Assembly (NCBI GenBank): GCA_016869895.1
Contig: VGDC01000067.1
Location: forward strand, 1-8,561
Source: Alphaproteobacteria bacterium
Lineage (GTDB): Bacteria > Pseudomonadota > Alphaproteobacteria > Rickettsiales > VGDC01
Direction: 5' to 3'
DNA: 8,561 nucleotides
Below the pieces are notes generated by a model. The model searched no databases, was not told the origin of the DNA, and saw nothing but the letters and a program-made list of their open reading frames with translations. The position numbers and the translations under genes were made by a program. Shown here piece by piece: positions 6,097 to 8,561 of this stretch (within the stretch, counting starts at the first letter, position 1; the number at the start of each line of letters is the position of its first letter).

Positions 6097-6693
6097 TCAG
6101 GTTGTCTTTTGACTCGCAACTATACCAGAAGATTTGAGCATCGCCAAGGTTTCCGCCACGGGAAGACCGACTATCGTTGAATATGAACCGTTTATCCACG
6201 GAATGAATCCTGCCGCCATGCCCTGTATCGCATAGCCGCCCGCCTTGCCATCCCACTCCTTTGAAGCGATATAACGTTCAACATCATCAAGAGTTAACTG
6301 CATGAATTTGACACGCGCATCGACGATTTTCGAGCGCAGCACCCCTTTGGCATCCACCACGGCAACCCCCGTGAATACCTGATGGCGACGACCGGAGAGC
6401 AGCTTCAGGCATTGGCGCGCGGTCTGTTCATCCTCTGCCTTGGGAAGGATGCGCCGTCCCACCCCTACGACCGTATCCGCCGCAAGGATGACTTTGCCGG
6501 GGTGGCGCGCCGCCACCACCCGCGCCTTCTCTTCCGCCAAGCGCAGGGCATGGTGGTGAGGCTGTTCGTTTTTCAGGGGAGATTCGTCTATATCCGCGGG
6601 ATCGACCGCTGCGGGGACGATGCCGGACTGCGCCAGCAGTTGCAACCTGCGGGGCGAAGAGGATGCCAGTATCAGCTGTGGGGTGGAAGTCAT
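6097..6693 (-). CDS. maf: Maf family nucleotide pyrophosphatase
   Basis: A 198-aa Maf/Ham1-fold enzyme that hydrolyses non-canonical or surplus nucleoside triphosphates to monophosphates and pyrophosphate. Key motifs are LILASSSPRR (7-16), EEKA (54-57), AADTVV (71-76), LSGRRHQVFTGVAV (99-112), WDGKAGGYAIQG (147-158) and NGSYSTIVGLPVAET (168-182). The DKAG.Y.IQG-like and GSY..VVGLP patterns match the YhdE-type (dTTP/UTP) subfamily better than the YceF type, by my reading. The ATG at 6693 puts the first motif at residue 7, as in relatives. An in-frame GTG at 6735 would add 14 residues encoded by the palindrome and is unlikely. There is no clear ribosome binding site; the start codon touches the arm of the infA-maf palindrome. 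Order infA-maf is common in alphaproteobacteria. Confidence 0.95.
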   Translation of the reverse strand: MTSTPQLILASSSPRRLQLLAQSGIVPAAVDPADIDESPLKNEQPHHHALRLAEEKARVVAARHPGKVILAADTVVGVGRRILPKAEDEQTARQCLKLLSGRRHQVFTGVAVVDAKGVLRSKIVDARVKFMQLTLDDVERYIASKEWDGKAGGYAIQGMAAGFIPWINGSYSTIVGLPVAETLAMLKSSGIVASQKTT

Positions 6694-6734
6694 AAATTCG
6701 CTTGGCTTAGGAGAGAGTAGGTGGAATTCGAGCA

Positions 6735-6743
6735 CCGAAGCGG
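6735..6743. repeat. Central mini-hairpin 1 of the palindrome
   Basis: CCG (6735-6737), loop AAG, CGG (6741-6743). It is the weakest of the three, extendable only with a two-base bulge by pairing C6733-A6734 with T6746-G6747. Its loop sequence resembles that of hairpin 2. Confidence 0.4.
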
Positions 6744-6745
6744 AG

Positions 6746-6761
6746 TGTAGCGAAGACTACA
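6746..6761. repeat. Central mini-hairpin 2 of the palindrome
   Basis: TGTAG (6746-6750) pairs perfectly with CTACA (6757-6761) around the six-base loop CGAAGA. Confidence 0.6.
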
Positions 6762-6765
6762 TGTA

Positions 6766-6780
6766 GCATCGGAGCGATGC
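6766..6780. repeat. Central mini-hairpin 3 of the palindrome
   Basis: GCATCG (6766-6771) pairs perfectly with CGATGC (6775-6780) around the three-base loop GAG. It directly abuts the right half of the middle arm. Confidence 0.65.
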
Positions 6781-6813
6781 ATTCCGCCTGCTGGCTCACA
6801 AGCCAAGTAGAAT

Positions 6814-7032
6814 TTATTTCTGGCGGAACTTGATGCGGCCTTTGGTCAGGTCGTAAGGTGTCATCTCGACCATCACGGTGTCGCCCGCAAGCACGCGGAT
6901 GCGGTTCTTGCGCATACGGCCGGAGACCTGCGCCAGCACTTCGTGACCGTTCTGCAGCTTAACGCGGAACATCGCGTTCGGCAGAACTTCTTCGACAACA
7001 CCTTCAAATTCGAGCAATTCTTCTTTGGACAT
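6814..7032 (-). CDS. infA: Translation initiation factor IF-1
   Basis: IF-1 (72 aa, exactly the usual length) binds the ribosomal A site during initiation together with IF-2 and IF-3. It is a single OB-fold with the family pattern MSKEELLEFEGVVEEVLPNA (1-20), FRVKLQNGHEVLA (22-34), SGRMRKNRIRVLAGD (37-51) and a C-terminus YDLTKGRIKFRQK (60-72). Like other alphaproteobacterial copies it starts with an acidic MSKEE segment and ends in RIKFRQK. A modest AGGT lies four bases upstream of the ATG. The stop codon is inside the palindrome that precedes maf. It has its own candidate promoter in the 84-bp gap after UPF0262. Confidence 0.97.
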   Translation of the reverse strand: MSKEELLEFEGVVEEVLPNAMFRVKLQNGHEVLAQVSGRMRKNRIRVLAGDTVMVEMTPYDLTKGRIKFRQK

Positions 7033-7055
7033 AGTACCTGTTTTTTACATAAATG

Positions 7056-7089
7056 CGTTTGTGATGGCGCTACCTATAGCGCACAAACG
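7056..7089. promoter_or_regulatory. Bulged palindrome upstream of infA, possible operator
   Basis: CGTTTGT (7056-7062) pairs with ACAAACG (7083-7089) and GCGCTA (7067-7072) with TAGCGC (7077-7082), giving 13 perfect pairs with a four-base bulge GATG on one side and a CCTA loop. It overlaps the -10 and expected start of the candidate infA promoter. In a read-through transcript from UPF0262 it would instead form a strong RNA hairpin. No U-run follows on the minus strand, so it is not a classic terminator. Confidence 0.6.
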
Positions 7090-7101
7090 GCGGTTTTCCA
7101 A
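7073..7101 (-). promoter_or_regulatory. Candidate sigma-70 promoter of infA
   Basis: On the minus strand TTGGAA (complement of 7096-7101) and TATAGG (complement of 7073-7078) are separated by exactly 17 bases, each matching the consensus at four of six positions. Transcription would begin near 7066, giving a leader of roughly 35 bases before the infA ATG. The -10 lies at the centre of the palindrome at 7056-7089. Confidence 0.5.
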
Positions 7102-7116
7102 GTATTTTTCTTTGGA

Positions 7117-7602
7117 TTACTTGATGTGCAGCACACAGACCAGCGTGAACAACCGCCGCGAGGTCTCGAAATCCAAGACGATACGGTCTTTCAGCAGGTT
7201 CGAGAGCAATTCCGACCCTTCGTTATGCAACCCCCGCCGCGCCATATCGATGGATTCGATGCGCAGAATGCTGCCCTGCTTGATGGCATCGAAATAGCTG
7301 CCGCAGATGATGAAGTAATCCTTGATGATGGAGCGGAACGGCGCGAGGGGTAATGCCACGCGGGAAAGCTCTGCTTCCGACATATCTTTGATGATGATAT
7401 TCAACCGATTGTCGGACACGCTCAACAAGACATCATACGGCCCGGCGTCCAGTCCCACGGGTGCGAAGGTATTGGTGTCCAGCAGGTCGGAAAGGGCGAT
7501 GGCGCGCTCATGGTCGATTTCCGGCGTGCGGCGGATAATCGTGCCTTCGTCCAGCGCGATCTTGGCGATGCGTTCTTTGGGCTTCATCGCTTCCTCACTC
7601 AT
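7117..7602 (-). CDS. UPF0262 family protein
   Basis: A 161-aa protein of unknown function that I recognise as UPF0262, a family characteristic of alphaproteobacteria and usually encoded next to hisD. Signature segments are EIDHERAIALSDLL (28-41), NTFAPVG (44-50), LPLAPFRSIIKDYFIICGSY (84-103), IESIDMARRGLHNEGS (115-130) and the C-terminus RRLFTLVCVLHIK (149-161). It has no signal peptide or membrane helix, so it is probably cytoplasmic. Its ATG at 7602 overlaps the last 8 bases of hisD, which implies translational coupling with histidinol dehydrogenase. A second in-frame ATG at residue 6 (7587) is possible, but GTGAGGAAG lies only just before it, inside the predicted gene. No catalytic motif can be proposed from the sequence. 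Confidence 0.9.
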   Translation of the reverse strand: MSEEAMKPKERIAKIALDEGTIIRRTPEIDHERAIALSDLLDTNTFAPVGLDAGPYDVLLSVSDNRLNIIIKDMSEAELSRVALPLAPFRSIIKDYFIICGSYFDAIKQGSILRIESIDMARRGLHNEGSELLSNLLKDRIVLDFETSRRLFTLVCVLHIK

Positions 7603-8561
7603 CGAACAGCTCCATGCGGAGGCTCACAGAAAGCCCATGCGCCTGTAATCCCTCGGCTTCCGCCAAGGTGATGGCGGCGGGGGCGATACGCGCCAGCGAT
7701 TCCTGCGTGCAGCCGATGAGGGAGCTGCGCTTCATGAAATCGGTGACGGTGAGCGCGGATGAGAACCGCGCCGTGCGCGAGGTCGGCAATACATGGCTTG
7801 GGCCGCCGACATAATCGCCGATGGCTTCCGGCGTCCACCGACCGAGGAATATCGCACCCGCGTGGTGGATATGTTCCGCAAAAGCTTCAGGGTGATCCAC
7901 CGCCAGCTCCAGATGCTCCGGTGCAAGCGTATTGACCAGCGCGATGGCATCATGCATCTCCGGCACGATGATGACCGCGCCGTGGTCTTCCCATGATGCG
8001 CCAGCGATAGCGGCACGCGGCAGCATCTCCAACAGTTTCTTCACCGCATTCACCACTTCCGCCGCGAATTCTTCGCTATCGGTGATGAGGATGGCCTGCG
8101 CCGCTTGGTCATGCTCTGCCTGCGACATCAAATCCGCCGCGATCCAATGGGGATGATTCTTGGAATCCGCCACCACGAGGATTTCCGAAGGCCCCGCGAC
8201 CATATCGATGCCCACAGCACCGAACACCTGACGCTTGGCTTCCGCCACGAAGGCATTGCCGGGTCCGACGATTTTATGCACGGGTTTGATGGATGCCGTG
8301 CCATAGGCCAGCGCAGCGACAGCCTGCGCACCGCCGATGGGGTAAATCTCATCCACGCCAGCCAGTTCGGCAGCTTCCATGATGGCGGGGTTGATGTCGC
8401 CATTCGGAGTCGGCACGACCATCACGAGGCGCGGCACACCCGCAACTTTCGCGGGTATGGCGTTCATCAAAACAGAACTGGGATAAGACGCTTGCCCGCC
8501 GGGCACATACAGCCCCACATCGCTTACGGCACGCCAACGCACACCCAGCTTCACGCCATCT
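7595..8561 (-). CDS. hisD: Histidinol dehydrogenase, N-terminal part outside window
   Basis: The frame is open to the right edge; 321 residues plus stop are visible and roughly the first 110 of a normal 430-residue protein are missing. HisD is a zinc enzyme that oxidises L-histidinol to histidinal and then histidine with two NAD+. Seen here are VGLYVPGGQASYPSSVLMN, GGAQAVAALAYGT, KIVGPGN and DMVAGPSE. Residues equivalent to the E. coli zinc ligands and catalytic pair are all kept: Q259 and H262 in SQAEHD, E326-H327 in LAPEHLEL, D360 in GDYVGGPSHVLPTS, and H419 in EGLQAHGLS. It is on the opposite strand to the other his genes and about 2.3 kb beyond the end of their operon, as is common in alphaproteobacteria. 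The 3' end overlaps the UPF0262 start by 8 bases. Confidence 0.97.
   Translation of the reverse strand, partial: DGVKLGVRWRAVSDVGLYVPGGQASYPSSVLMNAIPAKVAGVPRLVMVVPTPNGDINPAIMEAAELAGVDEIYPIGGAQAVAALAYGTASIKPVHKIVGPGNAFVAEAKRQVFGAVGIDMVAGPSEILVVADSKNHPHWIAADLMSQAEHDQAAQAILITDSEEFAAEVVNAVKKLLEMLPRAAIAGASWEDHGAVIIVPEMHDAIALVNTLAPEHLELAVDHPEAFAEHIHHAGAIFLGRWTPEAIGDYVGGPSHVLPTSRTARFSSALTVTDFMKRSSLIGCTQESLARIAPAAITLAEAEGLQAHGLSVSLRMELFDE

Larger units (their letters stand above)
6692..6817. repeat. 126-bp imperfect palindrome filling the infA-maf gap
   Basis: The two halves pair almost end to end. The outer arm ATAAATTC (6692-6699) pairs with GAATTTAT (6810-6817), and CTTGGCTT (6701-6708) with AAGCCAAG (6800-6807), separated by one base on the left and two on the right. 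After a 2-by-2 mismatch, 6711-6727 matches the reverse complement of 6781-6797 at 13 of 17 positions, and G-U pairs would improve this in RNA. The 53-base centre (6728-6780) holds three small hairpins. The infA stop codon (6814-6816) lies in the right arm and the left arm takes in two bases of the maf ATG. There is no T-run, so it is not a standard terminator. It resembles a REP-type palindromic element or a large mRNA structure; which one cannot be told from one copy. Confidence 0.85.

Noticed and set aside
6694..6735. GTG at 6733-6735 as the maf start, giving a 14-residue extension
   Set aside because: The extension is encoded by the palindrome, has no ribosome binding site, and the Maf family begins a few residues before LASSSPRR, as it does from 6693.
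6728..6780. CRISPR-like or tRNA-like structure in the palindrome centre
   Set aside because: There are no equal repeats with spacers, no CCA end or anticodon arm geometry, and the hairpins are only 3-6 pairs.
6692..6817. The palindrome as a rho-independent terminator of infA
   Set aside because: No U-run follows the stem on either strand, and the structure runs into the maf start codon, so termination would silence the next gene.
6943..7353. 136-codon plus-strand open frame across infA and UPF0262
   Set aside because: It is antisense to two recognised genes and crosses the infA promoter region. No homologous pattern is visible.
1..8561. A hidden defence, phage or insertion-sequence system
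   Set aside because: Every substantial frame is accounted for by housekeeping, histidine or pseudopilin genes. No transposase, integrase, nuclease, toxin or reverse transcriptase motif was seen.

Overview
This looks like a chromosomal housekeeping segment from an alphaproteobacterium. The evidence is a UPF0262 gene (a family I know from alphaproteobacteria) directly downstream of hisD, followed by infA and maf, and a histidine cluster with a DUF2628 membrane protein between hisB and hisH. Codon use is moderately GC-rich throughout, and no gene looks clearly foreign. I cannot name a genus. The pseudopilin type resembles proteins I associate with Micavibrio-like and other uncultured alphaproteobacteria, but that is only an impression.

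Layout. Positions 1-536 (minus strand) hold the 5' part of a type II/IV pseudopilin-like gene that runs off the left edge. A divergent intergenic region of 144 bp separates it from a plus-strand operon at 681-5265: hisB, DUF2628, hisH, hisA, hisF, hisE, a RutE-like FMN nitroreductase and a HIT-family protein. Gaps in this operon are very short or overlapping, except for an 80-bp stretch before the preferred hisA start. A second pseudopilin paralogue follows at 5269-6072 on the minus strand, convergent with the HIT gene and only 3 bp away. Reading leftward on the minus strand from the right edge are hisD (5' end missing), UPF0262, infA, maf and that second pseudopilin, probably partly co-transcribed.

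Function. HisE, HisA, HisH/HisF and HisB cover four consecutive stages of histidine synthesis: PR-ATP hydrolysis, ProFAR isomerisation, IGP synthase and IGP dehydration. HisD carries out the last two oxidations. hisG, hisI, hisC and the histidinol phosphatase are not in the window. infA (IF-1) and maf (nucleotide pyrophosphatase) are general housekeeping genes.

The non-coding DNA is the most unusual part. The infA-maf gap is almost entirely a 126-bp imperfect palindrome whose arms include the infA stop codon and reach into the maf start codon, with three small hairpins at its centre. A second strong bulged palindrome lies between UPF0262 and infA and overlaps a good candidate promoter for infA. 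The two pseudopilin paralogues flanking the his operon share a distinctive C-x13-C-GNG segment. I see no CRISPR, tRNA, rRNA, insertion sequence, phage gene or recognisable defence system.
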